From Streptomyces brevispora (GTDB lineage: Bacteria; Actinomycetota; Actinomycetes; Streptomycetales; Streptomycetaceae), in assembly GCF_007829885.1 (NCBI RefSeq), contig NZ_VIWW01000001.1:4216001-4280000 (forward strand): a stretch of 64,000 bases of DNA. Direction: 5' to 3'. Below the pieces are notes generated by a model. That model ran no database searches. It saw only the letters and a list, made by a program, of their open reading frames with translations, and had not been told where the DNA came from. Numbering within the stretch: the first letter of the stretch is position 1; the number at the start of each line of letters is the position of its first letter. A program made the translations under genes and the position numbers. Shown piece after piece: positions 40,545 to 48,715 of this stretch.

Positions 40545-41525
40545 CTAACGCACGAAGCGCATACGCACCGCTGTGGTGCCCGATTTCTCGCTTTCCGTCC
40601 GCCAGCCCGAGCCGGCGTCCCACACCCGGCCCGCGTACGCGACCTCGCCGATGCCCAGCGCCTCGGACTGCGCGACCGCCCAGTGCGCGAGCTCCCAGCC
40701 GTGCCGCGGAGCGCCGCCCTCCACGGACGCGCCACCGTCTCCGGATGCGCCGTCCTCGCCGGACTTGCCGCCCGGTCGGACCGGCACCGAGAGCGAGCCC
40801 GGAGCCGTCGCGCCCGCCGTCGAGGTCCGCCCGTCCGCCCGCTTCGCGGCCGGCAGCACGCCCTTGCCGAAGGAACGGATCAGCTCGGCCCGGACCTTCG
40901 AGGCGTCACCCGTCCCGGCCGTGGTCCGCGACGGCGAACAGTTCAGCGCGGCCGGCGTGCGGCCGGTCAGTACGGCCGCCAGCAGTGCGGCATCCGGCTC
41001 GTGCTTCGCGTACGCCTGCGGGAAACCGCTGCGCTGCACGCGCTGCGCGGCCACCGTCAGCGGCAGCCGCGAGTAGCCGGGAACCTCGGCCAGGTGCTGG
41101 TAGAACTTCCCGGCCGCGTACACCGGGTCCAGGATCTGCTCCCCGGTGCCCCAGCCCTGCGAGGGGCGCTGCTGGAACAGCCCGAGGGAGTCCCGGTCGC
41201 CGTGCTCGATATTGCGCAGCCCGGACTCCTGGAGCGCCGTCGCCAGCGCGATCGTCACCGCGCGCTCCGGCATCCCGCGCGTGGTGCCGACAGCCGAGAT
41301 CGTCGCGGCGTTCGCGGCCTGCTCCGGACTCAGCCGGTAGGTGCGCCCCTCACCGGACGAGCCGTCCGCCGACTGCACGGTGCACTGCTGGGAGCCCTTG
41401 CCGCCCGACAGGTACTGAACGCTCATGTAGCCGCCCAGGGCCACGAGCACGGCGAAGGCGGCCGCGACCCGCAGGCGGCGGCTGCGGCCGGTGTGTCGGC
41501 GGGCGGAGGAATCGGTCCGGGGCAC
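40545..41525 (-). CDS. Membrane-anchored lysozyme/transglycosylase-like protein
   Basis: A 326-aa protein with a basic N-terminus and one helix (LRVAAAFAVLVALGGYMSV), placing the rest outside the cell. The domain around ERAVTIALATALQESGLRN followed by SLGLFQQRPSQGWGTGEQ resembles the lysozyme-like/transglycosylase fold, with the Glu of QESG a candidate acid. This is the pattern of actinobacterial proteins labelled heavy metal transporter by error. The C-terminal part is Gly/Ser-rich then HGWELAHWAVAQSEALGIGE. A wall-remodelling role is inferred. It is divergent from dapE. Confidence 0.75.
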   Translation of the reverse strand: MPRTDSSARRHTGRSRRLRVAAAFAVLVALGGYMSVQYLSGGKGSQQCTVQSADGSSGEGRTYRLSPEQAANAATISAVGTTRGMPERAVTIALATALQESGLRNIEHGDRDSLGLFQQRPSQGWGTGEQILDPVYAAGKFYQHLAEVPGYSRLPLTVAAQRVQRSGFPQAYAKHEPDAALLAAVLTGRTPAALNCSPSRTTAGTGDASKVRAELIRSFGKGVLPAAKRADGRTSTAGATAPGSLSVPVRPGGKSGEDGASGDGGASVEGGAPRHGWELAHWAVAQSEALGIGEVAYAGRVWDAGSGWRTESEKSGTTAVRMRFVR

Positions 41526-41560
41526 GGGGCCACCGTACGCGAGGCACTAGGGTCGTAGCC

Positions 41561-42640
41561 ATGGCCGAAAGCACCCTTGACCTCACACTGGACGGACCCG
41601 CGCTCACCGCCCGGCTCGTCGACTTCCCTTCGGTCAGTGGAGAGGAGAAGGACCTCGCGGACGCCATCGAAACGGCGCTGCGGACCCTTCCGCACCTGAC
41701 CGTCGACCGGCACGGCAACAACGTCGTCGCCAGGACGAACCTGGGCCGCGGCGAGCGCGTCGTACTCGCCGGGCACATCGACACCGTGCCGATCGCCGAC
41801 AACGTGCCGTCCCGGCTCGACGCCGACGGCCTGCTGTGGGGCTGCGGGACCTCCGACATGAAGTCCGGCGTCGCCGTCCAGCTGCGGATCGCGGCGACCG
41901 TGCCCGAGCCCAACCGCGACCTCACCTTCGTCTTCTACGACAACGAAGAGGTCGCCGCGCACCTCAACGGCCTCGGCCACATCGCCGACGCCCACCCCGA
42001 CTGGCTGGCGGCCGACTTCGCCGTCCTCCTGGAGGGCTCCAACGGTGAGGTCGAGGGCGGCTGCCAGGGCACGCTGCGCGTCCACCTCCGTACGGAGGGG
42101 GAACGGGCACACTCCGCACGCAGCTGGATGGGGTCCAACGCCATCCACGGCGCCGCCCCGATCCTCGCCAGGCTCGCCGCGTACGAGCCGCGCAAGCCGG
42201 TGATCGACGGGCTGGAGTTCCACGAGGGACTCAACGCCGTACGGATCGAGGGCGGCGTCGCCAACAACGTCATCCCCGACGCCTGCACGGTCGTCGTCAA
42301 CTACCGCTACGCCCCCGACCTGGGCCCCGACGAGGCCCTGGCCCACGTCCACGAGGTCTTCGCCGACTGCGGCGTCGCCGAAATCACCGTCGACGACCAC
42401 TCGGGCGCGGCCATGCCCGGCCTCTCCCACCCGGCGGCCAAGGCGTTCATGGACGCGGTCGGCGGCACCGCCCGGCCCAAGTTCGGCTGGACGGACGTGT
42501 CGCGCTTCGGCTCGCTCGGCGTCCCCGCGGTGAACTACGGACCCGGTGACCCGATCCTCGCGCACAAGCGCAACGAGCACGTGGCGGTCGAGCGGATCAC
42601 CCACTGCGAGGAGCGGCTCCGCTCCTGGCTCACCAACTGA
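41561..42640 (+). CDS. dapE: Succinyl-diaminopimelate desuccinylase
   Basis: A 359-aa M20-family zinc hydrolase converting N-succinyl-LL-diaminopimelate to LL-diaminopimelate and succinate. Metal-site motifs: GHIDTVP (His, Asp), CGTSDMKSG (Asp), FYDNEEVA (Glu pair) and the final His in DPILAHKRNEHV. The dimerisation domain carries HSARSWMGSNAIHGAAPIL. It is the actinobacterial DapE type (as Rv1202). ATG 41561. The LOG-family gene follows after 96 bases, as in mycobacteria. Confidence 0.95.
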   Translation: MAESTLDLTLDGPALTARLVDFPSVSGEEKDLADAIETALRTLPHLTVDRHGNNVVARTNLGRGERVVLAGHIDTVPIADNVPSRLDADGLLWGCGTSDMKSGVAVQLRIAATVPEPNRDLTFVFYDNEEVAAHLNGLGHIADAHPDWLAADFAVLLEGSNGEVEGGCQGTLRVHLRTEGERAHSARSWMGSNAIHGAAPILARLAAYEPRKPVIDGLEFHEGLNAVRIEGGVANNVIPDACTVVVNYRYAPDLGPDEALAHVHEVFADCGVAEITVDDHSGAAMPGLSHPAAKAFMDAVGGTARPKFGWTDVSRFGSLGVPAVNYGPGDPILAHKRNEHVAVERITHCEERLRSWLTN

Positions 42641-42736
42641 CCTCCCGCATTCCCCTTCCCTTAACCTCCGGCGATCTACGCTGGCCTGAGACAGGGCGCC
42701 GCAGGGCGGTTCTGACGTCGTCGGAGGGAGCAGGTC

Positions 42737-43486
42737 ATGGGCAACCCCGAGGGAGAACGGATTCCCGAGGAACAGCGACTCGGCCCGGTGCTGCGCCGCA
42801 GGGAGCAGGTACAGCCCGGCACCACCGATCAGCGGCTGCTGGACTCCGAGGGTGACTCCGAGTGGGTGCACACCGACCCCTGGCGGGTGATGCGCATCCA
42901 GTCGGAGTTCGTCGAGGGGTTCGGCGCGCTGGCCGAACTGCCGAGCGCCATCAGCGTCTTCGGCTCGGCCCGCACACCGGCCGACGGGCCGGAGTACGAG
43001 GCGGGTGTGCGGATCGGCAAGGCGCTGGTCGAGGCCGGCTTCGCGGTGATCACCGGGGGCGGACCCGGAGCGATGGAGGCGGCGAACAAGGGGGCGCGGG
43101 AGGCTAAGGGGGTCTCGGTCGGTCTGGGCATCGAGCTGCCCTTCGAGTCCGGTCTCAACCCGCACGTCGACATCGGCGTCAACTTCCGCTACTTCTTCGT
43201 CCGCAAGACGATGTTCGTGAAGTACGCGCAGGGCTTCGTCGTCCTGCCCGGCGGACTCGGCACGCTGGACGAACTCTTCGAGGCGCTCACCCTCGTCCAG
43301 ACGGGCAAGGTCACCCGCTTCCCGATCGTGCTGTTCGGCACGGCGTATTGGGGCGGGCTGGTCGACTGGCTGCGGGACACGGTGGTCGCGCAGGGCAAGG
43401 CGTCCGCGAAGGACCTGCTGCTGTTCCACGTCACGGACGACGTGGACGAGGCGGTCGACCTGGTGACCAAGGAGGTCGGGCGCTAG
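42737..43486 (+). CDS. LOG family protein (cytokinin riboside phosphoribohydrolase-like)
   Basis: A 249-aa Rossmann-fold protein of the LOG/TIGR00730 family, formerly called lysine decarboxylase. The hallmark PGGLGTLDE motif and GGGPGAMEAANKGA are intact, preceded by ISVFGSARTP. The family hydrolyses nucleotide 5'-monophosphates of cytokinin type, releasing ribose-5-phosphate. An extra N-terminal arm of about 60 polar residues is present. GGAGGGAGCAGG precedes the ATG. The position after dapE matches Rv1205. The physiological substrate in Streptomyces is uncertain. Confidence 0.92.
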   Translation: MGNPEGERIPEEQRLGPVLRRREQVQPGTTDQRLLDSEGDSEWVHTDPWRVMRIQSEFVEGFGALAELPSAISVFGSARTPADGPEYEAGVRIGKALVEAGFAVITGGGPGAMEAANKGAREAKGVSVGLGIELPFESGLNPHVDIGVNFRYFFVRKTMFVKYAQGFVVLPGGLGTLDELFEALTLVQTGKVTRFPIVLFGTAYWGGLVDWLRDTVVAQGKASAKDLLLFHVTDDVDEAVDLVTKEVGR

Positions 43487-43668
43487 AGGCATCCGGCGTC
43501 CCAGGAGCGGGGTACCGGGCGGAGCCCGGGAACCGGCGCGCGGCCGGGATCCCGCTCCGCCGGTGCCGCGACCGGGCACCGCCTGCCGGGAGGTGGCCGC
43601 GGATGTGCGTGCCGGGCGCCGGGGGCCCGGCCATGATCTTCAGCGCTCTCCTGGGCCGGAGTGCTCTC

Positions 43669-44541
43669 CTAGGCCAGCCCGCGCCGCGCCACGGCGGGTG
43701 GCCGATGCCCGGCGACGGACGCCACCATGTCCAGGACATCCCGTGTCTCCGCCACCTCGTGCACCCGGTACACCCGCGCCCCCAGCCACGCGGACACCGC
43801 GGTCGTCGCCAACGTACCGATCAGGCGTTCCTTCACCGGGCGGTCGAGCGTCTCGCCGACGAAGTCCTTGTTGGACAGGGAGACCAGCACCGGCCACCCG
43901 GTCTCCGTCATCTCGCCGAGACGACGGGTCGCCTCCAGCGAGTGGCGGGTGTTCTTCCCGAAGTCGTGACCGGGGTCGATCATGATCCCGTCCGGCCGGA
44001 CCCCCAGCTCCACGGCCCGCTCGGCCAGTCCCACGGTCACCCGCAGGATGTCGGCCATCACGTCCTCGTACCCGACCCGGTGCGGCCGGGTCCGCGGCTC
44101 GGCGCCGCCCGTGTGCGTGCACACCAGCCCCGCCCCGTACCGCGCGGCGACCTCCGCCAGCTTCGGGTCGACGCCGCCCCACGCGTCGTTCAGCAGGTCG
44201 GCACCCGCCTCGCAGACGGCCTCGCCGACATCGTGCCGCCAGGTGTCGACGCTGATCACCACGTCCGGGTGCCGCCGGCGCACCTCGGCGACGAACCCGA
44301 CAGTCCGGCGGGCCTCCTCCTCGGCGGTGACCTCTTCGCCCGGTCCCGCCTTCACCCCGCCGATGTCGATGATCGCGGCACCGTCCGCCACCGCCTGCTC
44401 GACCCGGGAGAGCGCCGGCTCGTCACGGAAGGTCGCGCCCCGGTCGTAGAAGGAGTCCGGGGTGCGGTTCACGATCGCCATGATCACCGGCTCGTGCGCA
44501 CCGAACTCACGCCGCCCCAGCCTGAGCGCACCGCTTCGCAT
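43669..44541 (-). CDS. Dihydropteroate synthase paralogue (FolP2 type)
   Basis: A 290-aa TIM-barrel pterin-binding protein. ATG 44541 has GGGAGAG about 8 bases upstream. It closely resembles M. tuberculosis FolP2 (Rv1207): HEPVIMAIVNRTPDSFYDRG, DIGGVKAGPGE, LNDAWGG, DPGHDFGKN and YRVHEV. Canonical DHPS has NVTPDSF and a C-terminal SRK motif; here these read NRTPDSF and SLSNKDFVGE. Mycobacterial FolP2 is reported to lack dihydropteroate synthase activity, so this is probably not the folate enzyme. It is convergent with the LOG gene and divergent from the DivIVA-like gene. Confidence 0.85.
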   Translation of the reverse strand: MRSGALRLGRREFGAHEPVIMAIVNRTPDSFYDRGATFRDEPALSRVEQAVADGAAIIDIGGVKAGPGEEVTAEEEARRTVGFVAEVRRRHPDVVISVDTWRHDVGEAVCEAGADLLNDAWGGVDPKLAEVAARYGAGLVCTHTGGAEPRTRPHRVGYEDVMADILRVTVGLAERAVELGVRPDGIMIDPGHDFGKNTRHSLEATRRLGEMTETGWPVLVSLSNKDFVGETLDRPVKERLIGTLATTAVSAWLGARVYRVHEVAETRDVLDMVASVAGHRPPAVARRGLA

Positions 44542-44662
44542 CCCGTGTCTCTCCCTGTGAATCCCCCGGCGGATCACCCGCCGGGACCGACTGCGACCCT
44601 AACTGTCAGTGCCGCATGGCACGATCGGACCCGGACGAAATTCCGCTCCCGGGGAGATGTAC

Positions 44663-45079
44663 GTGTTCTGGTTCTTGCTGCTCGCGATGGTGGTGGTGGT
44701 TGCCGCGGTCACCCTCGCGGTGGTCGGCGGAGGAAGGAGCGCCATCCTTCAGGACGTGGCGCCCGAGCAGCTGACGGATCCGCTGCCCGCGACGCGCCCG
44801 GTCGGCCGCGCGGACGTCGAGGCGCTCCGGCTGCCGGTCGCCGTCCGCGGCTACCGGATGACAGATGTCGACGAGGCGCTGGGCCGGCTCGGTGCCGAGC
44901 TCGCCGAGCGGGACGCGCGGATCGCGGAGCTGGAGTCGGCGCTCGCCGGCGCACAGGCCACGAGGGCCGGCCGCCCCGACCTACTCGAGGATCCTCAGGA
45001 ACGGCCTCGGGCGCCCTGGCAGGCGCAGGAGCAGTCACCCGGGGGCGGGCAGCGGCCGGACGGCGAGGACGGGCGATGA
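44663..45079 (+). CDS. DivIVA-domain membrane protein
   Basis: A 138-aa protein. GTG 44663 lies 6 bases after GGGGAG, better than the ATG at 44657 that abuts it. An N-terminal helix (VFWFLLLAMVVVVAAVTLAV) anchors it. The segment LPVAVRGYRMTDVDEALGRL is the DivIVA/DUF-type lipid-binding motif also found in Wag31-like proteins. A short coiled coil (LAERDARIAELESALA) and a polar tail follow. It overlaps tag by 4 bases (ATGA) and corresponds to Rv1209 by position. A role at curved membrane or poles is inferred. Confidence 0.87.
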   Translation: MFWFLLLAMVVVVAAVTLAVVGGGRSAILQDVAPEQLTDPLPATRPVGRADVEALRLPVAVRGYRMTDVDEALGRLGAELAERDARIAELESALAGAQATRAGRPDLLEDPQERPRAPWQAQEQSPGGGQRPDGEDGR

Positions 45080-45663
45080 GCGGCGGCGCCGTGGCGGCGG
45101 CGGACGGCGGGCTGCGCTGCCCGTGGGGCCTGTCCACCGAGGACTACCTCACGTACCACGACACGGAATGGGGCCGTCCGGTCCACGGCGACGACGCCCT
45201 CTTCGAGCGGCTGTGCCTGGAGGCGTTCCAGTCGGGGCTGTCCTGGCTGACGATCCTGCGCCGCCGGGAAGGCTTCCGCAGCGCGTTCGCCGGGTTCAGC
45301 ATCCCCGCCGTGGCGAAGTTCACCGACGCGGACCGGGAGCGGCTGCTCGCCGACGCGGGCATCATCCGCAACCGCGCGAAGGTCGACGCGACCCTGGCCA
45401 ACGCCAAGGTGCTGGCCGACTGGCGCGGCGGTGAGCTGGACGAGCTGATCTGGTCGTACGCCCCGGACCGCGCCACTCGGCCCGTCCCGCGCACGCTCGG
45501 GGACGTCCCGGCGGTCACGGCGGAGTCCACGGCGCTGTCCAAGGACCTCAAGAAGCGCGGACTCCGCTTCATCGGCCCCACCACCGCCTACGCCCTGATG
45601 CAGGCGTGCGGGCTGGTCGACGACCATCTCGCCGACTGCGTGGCACGCGGCACCAAGGCATAG
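45076..45663 (+). CDS. tag: DNA-3-methyladenine glycosylase I
   Basis: A 195-aa base-excision repair enzyme that removes 3-methyladenine. CPWGLSTEDYLTYHDTEWGR (with the N-terminal zinc-ligand Cys and His), the substrate pocket EAFQSGLSWLTIL with its essential Glu, and the C-terminal FIGPTTAYALMQACGLVDDH with the zinc-ligand HxxxC (HLADC) match Tag. Coupled to the preceding DivIVA-like gene by ATGA overlap. Confidence 0.95.
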   Translation: MSGGAVAAADGGLRCPWGLSTEDYLTYHDTEWGRPVHGDDALFERLCLEAFQSGLSWLTILRRREGFRSAFAGFSIPAVAKFTDADRERLLADAGIIRNRAKVDATLANAKVLADWRGGELDELIWSYAPDRATRPVPRTLGDVPAVTAESTALSKDLKKRGLRFIGPTTAYALMQACGLVDDHLADCVARGTKA

Positions 45664-45684
45664 GGCCTCTCGGGCCGGAAGCGG

Positions 45685-46488
45685 CTACCGGCCCAGGTAC
45701 GTGGGCCGCTCCTTGTCGAGGAAGGCCCGCACCGCGATGGCGTGGTCCTGTGACGCGCCCGCGCGGGTCTGGAGCTCGTCCTCCTTCTCCAGCGCCTCGC
45801 CGAGGCTGTGACCGGCCCCGTACGCGAGGGACTCCTTGAGCGCCGCGTAGGCCACCGTCGGACCGTCCGCCAGTGCGCGGGCCACCGCGGCGGCCTCGGT
45901 GGCGAGCTCGGCGGCGGGTACCAGCCTGTTCACGATGCCCAGGTCATGGGCGTCGCTCGCGGAGATCGAGCGCGGGAAGAGCAGCAGGTCAGCGGCGCGG
46001 CTGTGACCGATCAACCGGGGCAGCGTCCAGGAGACGCCCGAGTCGGCAGTGAGCGCGACCCCGGCGAACGAGGTGTTGAACGAGGCGGTGTCCGCGGCCA
46101 CCCGGTAGTCGCAGGCGAGCGCGAAACCGAAACCGGCACCGGCCGCGACCCCGTTGATCCCGGCGACCACGGGCTTGGGCATCTCGGTGAGGGCCCGCAG
46201 GATGGGGTTGTAGTGCTCCCGCACGGTGCTGAGCGCGTTGCCGCCGTCCGACTCCCGCGCTTCCGCCAGCTTGGCGACGTGCTCCTTGAGGTCCTGGCCG
46301 ACGCAGAAGGCGCGCCCGCCGACCGCGGTGAGCAGAACCGCCCGCACGGCGGGGTCGCCGGCGGCCGACGTCAGCGCGTCACGCAGTGCCACCTTGGTCG
46401 CGGTGTTCATCGCGTTCATCGCGTCGGGACGGTTGATCGTGATCGTCGCGAGTCCGTCGCTCACTTCGCAGAGCACGTCGTCGGTCAT
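45685..46488 (-). CDS. Enoyl-CoA hydratase/isomerase family protein
   Basis: A 267-aa crotonase-fold enzyme acting on acyl-CoA thioesters. Oxyanion-hole elements RAFCVGQDLKEH and NGVAAGAGFGFALACD are present, followed by LTADSGVSWTLPRLIG. The first catalytic Glu position of classical hydratases reads Phe-Ala-Gly there, closer to PaaG/PaaJ-like isomerases, with the Asp in TADSG. ATG 46488 with AAAGGGG upstream. The function is probably in fatty-acid or phenylacetate-type catabolism. It is convergent with tag. Confidence 0.88.
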   Translation of the reverse strand: MTDDVLCEVSDGLATITINRPDAMNAMNTATKVALRDALTSAAGDPAVRAVLLTAVGGRAFCVGQDLKEHVAKLAEARESDGGNALSTVREHYNPILRALTEMPKPVVAGINGVAAGAGFGFALACDYRVAADTASFNTSFAGVALTADSGVSWTLPRLIGHSRAADLLLFPRSISASDAHDLGIVNRLVPAAELATEAAAVARALADGPTVAYAALKESLAYGAGHSLGEALEKEDELQTRAGASQDHAIAVRAFLDKERPTYLGR

Positions 46489-46800
46489 TCGGGGGCCCCT
46501 TTGCACCTCGTCGAAAGCCTGTCGAGGCAAGCATGGACGACTTCGGCGAAGGCGAACATGTGACCTGCGTCTAACAATTCCGCCCCGATGGAGGGGTAAG
46601 GGGGACGGAGTATCGCAGTCGGATCGCCGAATTGGGTGGTTTTGAGTGAGTGCGTTGCGCAAGCGATGCAGAGCGATGTTGGTCATTGGGGTCTGTGATG
46701 CGGGATAATGACCTGGAAGCAATGTGTTCGATGCCGGTGAGGCAGCGCCTGTCATGGGGCCGCCGGTTGCGATGAGCTGGTTTCAGGAAGGGGAACGAGC
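46489..46800 (+). other. Divergent intergenic region before the DUF3117 gene
   Basis: About 310 bases between two divergent genes. A GATAAT -10-like hexamer at 46704-46709 lies about 92 bases before the DUF3117 ATG, and the region is AT-richer than its surroundings. No gene or hairpin is apparent. Confidence 0.45.
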
Positions 46801-46968
46801 ATGGCGGCCATGAAGCCGCGGACGGGCGACGGCCCGCTCGAGGTGACAAAGGAGGGGCGGGGCATCGTCATGCGCGTTCCGCTCGAAGGTGGCGGTCGGC
46901 TTGTCGTGGAGCTGACTCCGGACGAGGCCGATGCGCTCGGCGATGCCCTCAAGAAGGTCGTCGGCTGA
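46801..46968 (+). CDS. DUF3117 family small protein
   Basis: A 55-aa protein, MAAMKPRTGDGPLEVTKEGR... ending DALGDALKKVVG. It is too short for many gene finders but is strongly conserved across actinobacteria (Rv1211 in M. tuberculosis). The AGGAAGGGGAACGAGC stretch provides the ribosome-binding site. The compact fold seems to be an antiparallel sheet plus helix (VMRVPLEGGGRLVVELTPDE). The function is unknown. A strong hairpin follows 20 bases after the stop. Confidence 0.92.
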   Translation: MAAMKPRTGDGPLEVTKEGRGIVMRVPLEGGGRLVVELTPDEADALGDALKKVVG

Positions 46969-46987
46969 CACAGAGGCGCCCACACTT

Positions 46988-47028
46988 CACTACTGCCCCG
47001 GCACGCATTCCGTGCCGGGGCAGTAGTG
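46988..47028. terminator. 18-bp perfect-stem hairpin between convergent genes
   Basis: Arms CACTACTGCCCCGGCACG and exact complement enclose a 5-base loop (CATTC). It separates the DUF3117 gene from the convergent O-methyltransferase gene. Confidence 0.88.
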
Positions 47029-47106
47029 CGTTCGGTGACAGTGCGACGGGGCGACGGTGACAGCCGGGGAAGCGGGCCGCGGCCCCGCGGTACGGCGGGG
47101 CCGCGG

Positions 47107-47793
47107 TTAGCCGAGCCGTACCGCGCAGAGCAGGCCGTCGCCCACCGGCAGCAGCGTCGCCATCAGCTCCTGGCTCTCGCGGACCGCGCGCAGCAGCTCG
47201 CGCAGGCGCAGCACCTCCGCGGGCTGGGGCGCGGAGTCGACCGTACGGCCGTCCGCGAAGACGCCCTCGAAGCACACCAGGCCGCCGGGTCGCAGCAGGC
47301 GCAACGATTCAGCGAGGCAGTCGAGGCTCTCCATCCGGTCGCCGTCGCAGAAGACGAGGTCGTATCCGCCGTCCGCCAGCCGGGGGAGCACGTCCAGGGC
47401 GCGGCCGGGGATGAAGCGGGCCCGGTTGGTGGCGAAGCCCGCCGCCCGGAAGGCCTCGCGGGCGAACTGCTGGCGCTCGGGTTCCGGGTCGACCGTGGTC
47501 AGTACCCCGTCGGGCCGCATGCCGTGCAGCAAATAGATGCCGGACACGCCCGTACCCGTGCCGATTTCGGCGACCGCTTTGGCGTCCGTCGTGGCAGCGA
47601 GGAGGCGCAGCGCGGCGCCGGTGCCTGGTGACACCGAGCGGAGCCCCGCATCCCGGGCCCGGTCCCGGGCCCAGCGCAGTGCTTCGCCCTCGGCGACAAA
47701 GGCGTCGGCGAACGCCCAGCTCGTCTGCCGGTTGGCGGTGATGGCCCTCTCCTGTCCCCGTAGTTGGCGCAACGGTGACTGTATCCGCTGCAC
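47107..47793 (-). CDS. O-methyltransferase (family 3, caffeoyl-CoA OMT-like)
   Basis: A SAM-dependent methyltransferase of about 210-228 aa. VAEIGTGTGVSGIYLLHGM is the SAM-binding motif, DPEPERQQFAREAF the acidic ribose contact, and DLVFCDGDRMESLDCLAESL the metal-site region. It matches Rv1220c by sequence style and by location beside sigE. The start is unsure: GTG 47793 opens the frame, TTG 47772 is possible, and the strong GGAGAGG motif at about 47747 points to a region lacking a standard start codon. The substrate is unknown. Confidence 0.85.
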   Translation of the reverse strand: MQRIQSPLRQLRGQERAITANRQTSWAFADAFVAEGEALRWARDRARDAGLRSVSPGTGAALRLLAATTDAKAVAEIGTGTGVSGIYLLHGMRPDGVLTTVDPEPERQQFAREAFRAAGFATNRARFIPGRALDVLPRLADGGYDLVFCDGDRMESLDCLAESLRLLRPGGLVCFEGVFADGRTVDSAPQPAEVLRLRELLRAVRESQELMATLLPVGDGLLCAVRLG

Positions 47794-47796
47794 CCG

Positions 47797-47824
47797 GGAA
47801 CCCGCAGATGGGACCGGGCGTTAT
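47797..47824 (+). promoter_or_regulatory. ECF-type promoter upstream of sigE
   Basis: GGAAC at 47797-47801, a 17-base spacer and CGTTAT at 47819-47824 match the GGAAC-N16/17-CGTT consensus of ECF sigma factors. It lies about 130 bases before the sigE ATG, suggesting autoregulation. It overlaps the 5' end of the divergent O-methyltransferase region. Confidence 0.5.
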
Positions 47825-47953
47825 GAAAGGACAGGGGAAAGCCCGTTGACCGGGCCCGCGGATCGGGCCGGGGATCACGGGCAGGCGGTTCCCGGGGCCG
47901 TCCCCGGCCCCAGCAGGAAAAAGGCTTATCCGGAGCTAACGGGCGAGGTGGCT

Positions 47954-48715
47954 ATGGTAGGGGCTCCACTGGACACCACCAGAGCCGACAGGGGAGGTGC
48001 GGCTGCGCCTGTGGATCGGGGAGGAGTGCTGTGGCGCTTCCTCAGATCGGCGGGTGAGCCGAAATCCGTGACCAACATTGCTGACCGTTCTTCCAACGAC
48101 TCCGCAACGACCGCGACCTTCGCCTCGGATGCGGAATCCCAGGCGTGGACGCCGCCCTCATGGGAAGAGATCGTCAGCACGCACAGCGGTCGTGTCTACC
48201 GCCTTGCCTACCGACTGACGGGAAACCAGCACGACGCCGAGGACCTCACTCAGGAGGTCTTCGTCCGGGTGTTCCGTTCGCTGTCGACCTATACGCCCGG
48301 CACCTTCGAGGGCTGGCTGCACCGCATCACGACCAACCTGTTCCTGGACATGGTGCGCCGTAAGCAGCGGATCCGCTTCGACTCCCTCGGCGACGACGCT
48401 GCCGAGCGGCTGCCGAGCCGTGAGCCGTCGCCGCAGCAGGTGTTCAACGACACCCACTTCGACGCGGACGTCCAGCAGGCTCTGGACACCCTTGCGCCCG
48501 AATTCCGGGCCGCGGTCGTGCTCTGTGACATCGAGGGACTCTCCTACGAGGAGATCGCCGCGACACTCGGCGTGAAGCTCGGCACCGTACGCAGCCGTAT
48601 CCACCGCGGGCGCTCGCACCTGCGCAAAGCGCTGCAGCACCGTTCGCCCGAGGCCCGCGCCGAGCAGCGCTCGCTGGCCGGTGCCCTCGTGGCAGGGGAG
48701 GGCGGATCGCCGTGA
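47954..48715 (+). CDS. sigE: ECF RNA polymerase sigma factor SigE
   Basis: A 253-aa group IV sigma factor. ATG 47954 has GAGGTG before it; about 70 unconserved residues come first. Region 2 is EIVSTHSGRVYRLAYRLTGN, DAEDLTQEVFVRVF and EGWLHRITTNLFLDMVRRKQ; region 4 is LAPEFRAAVVLCDIEGLSYEE and ATLGVKLGTVRSRIHRGRS. It resembles mycobacterial SigE (Rv1221) in sequence and context. The GTGA overlap with the anti-sigma gene and the following htrA and tatB point to an envelope-stress regulon. It is not the S. coelicolor protein historically named SigE of the cseABC operon. Confidence 0.9.
   Translation: MVGAPLDTTRADRGGAAAPVDRGGVLWRFLRSAGEPKSVTNIADRSSNDSATTATFASDAESQAWTPPSWEEIVSTHSGRVYRLAYRLTGNQHDAEDLTQEVFVRVFRSLSTYTPGTFEGWLHRITTNLFLDMVRRKQRIRFDSLGDDAAERLPSREPSPQQVFNDTHFDADVQQALDTLAPEFRAAVVLCDIEGLSYEEIAATLGVKLGTVRSRIHRGRSHLRKALQHRSPEARAEQRSLAGALVAGEGGSP

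Noticed and set aside
47537..47953. Upstream extension of SigE from 47537
   Set aside because: It would overlap the O-methyltransferase gene on the other strand and the ECF-type promoter, with no ribosome-binding site. ATG 47954 has one.
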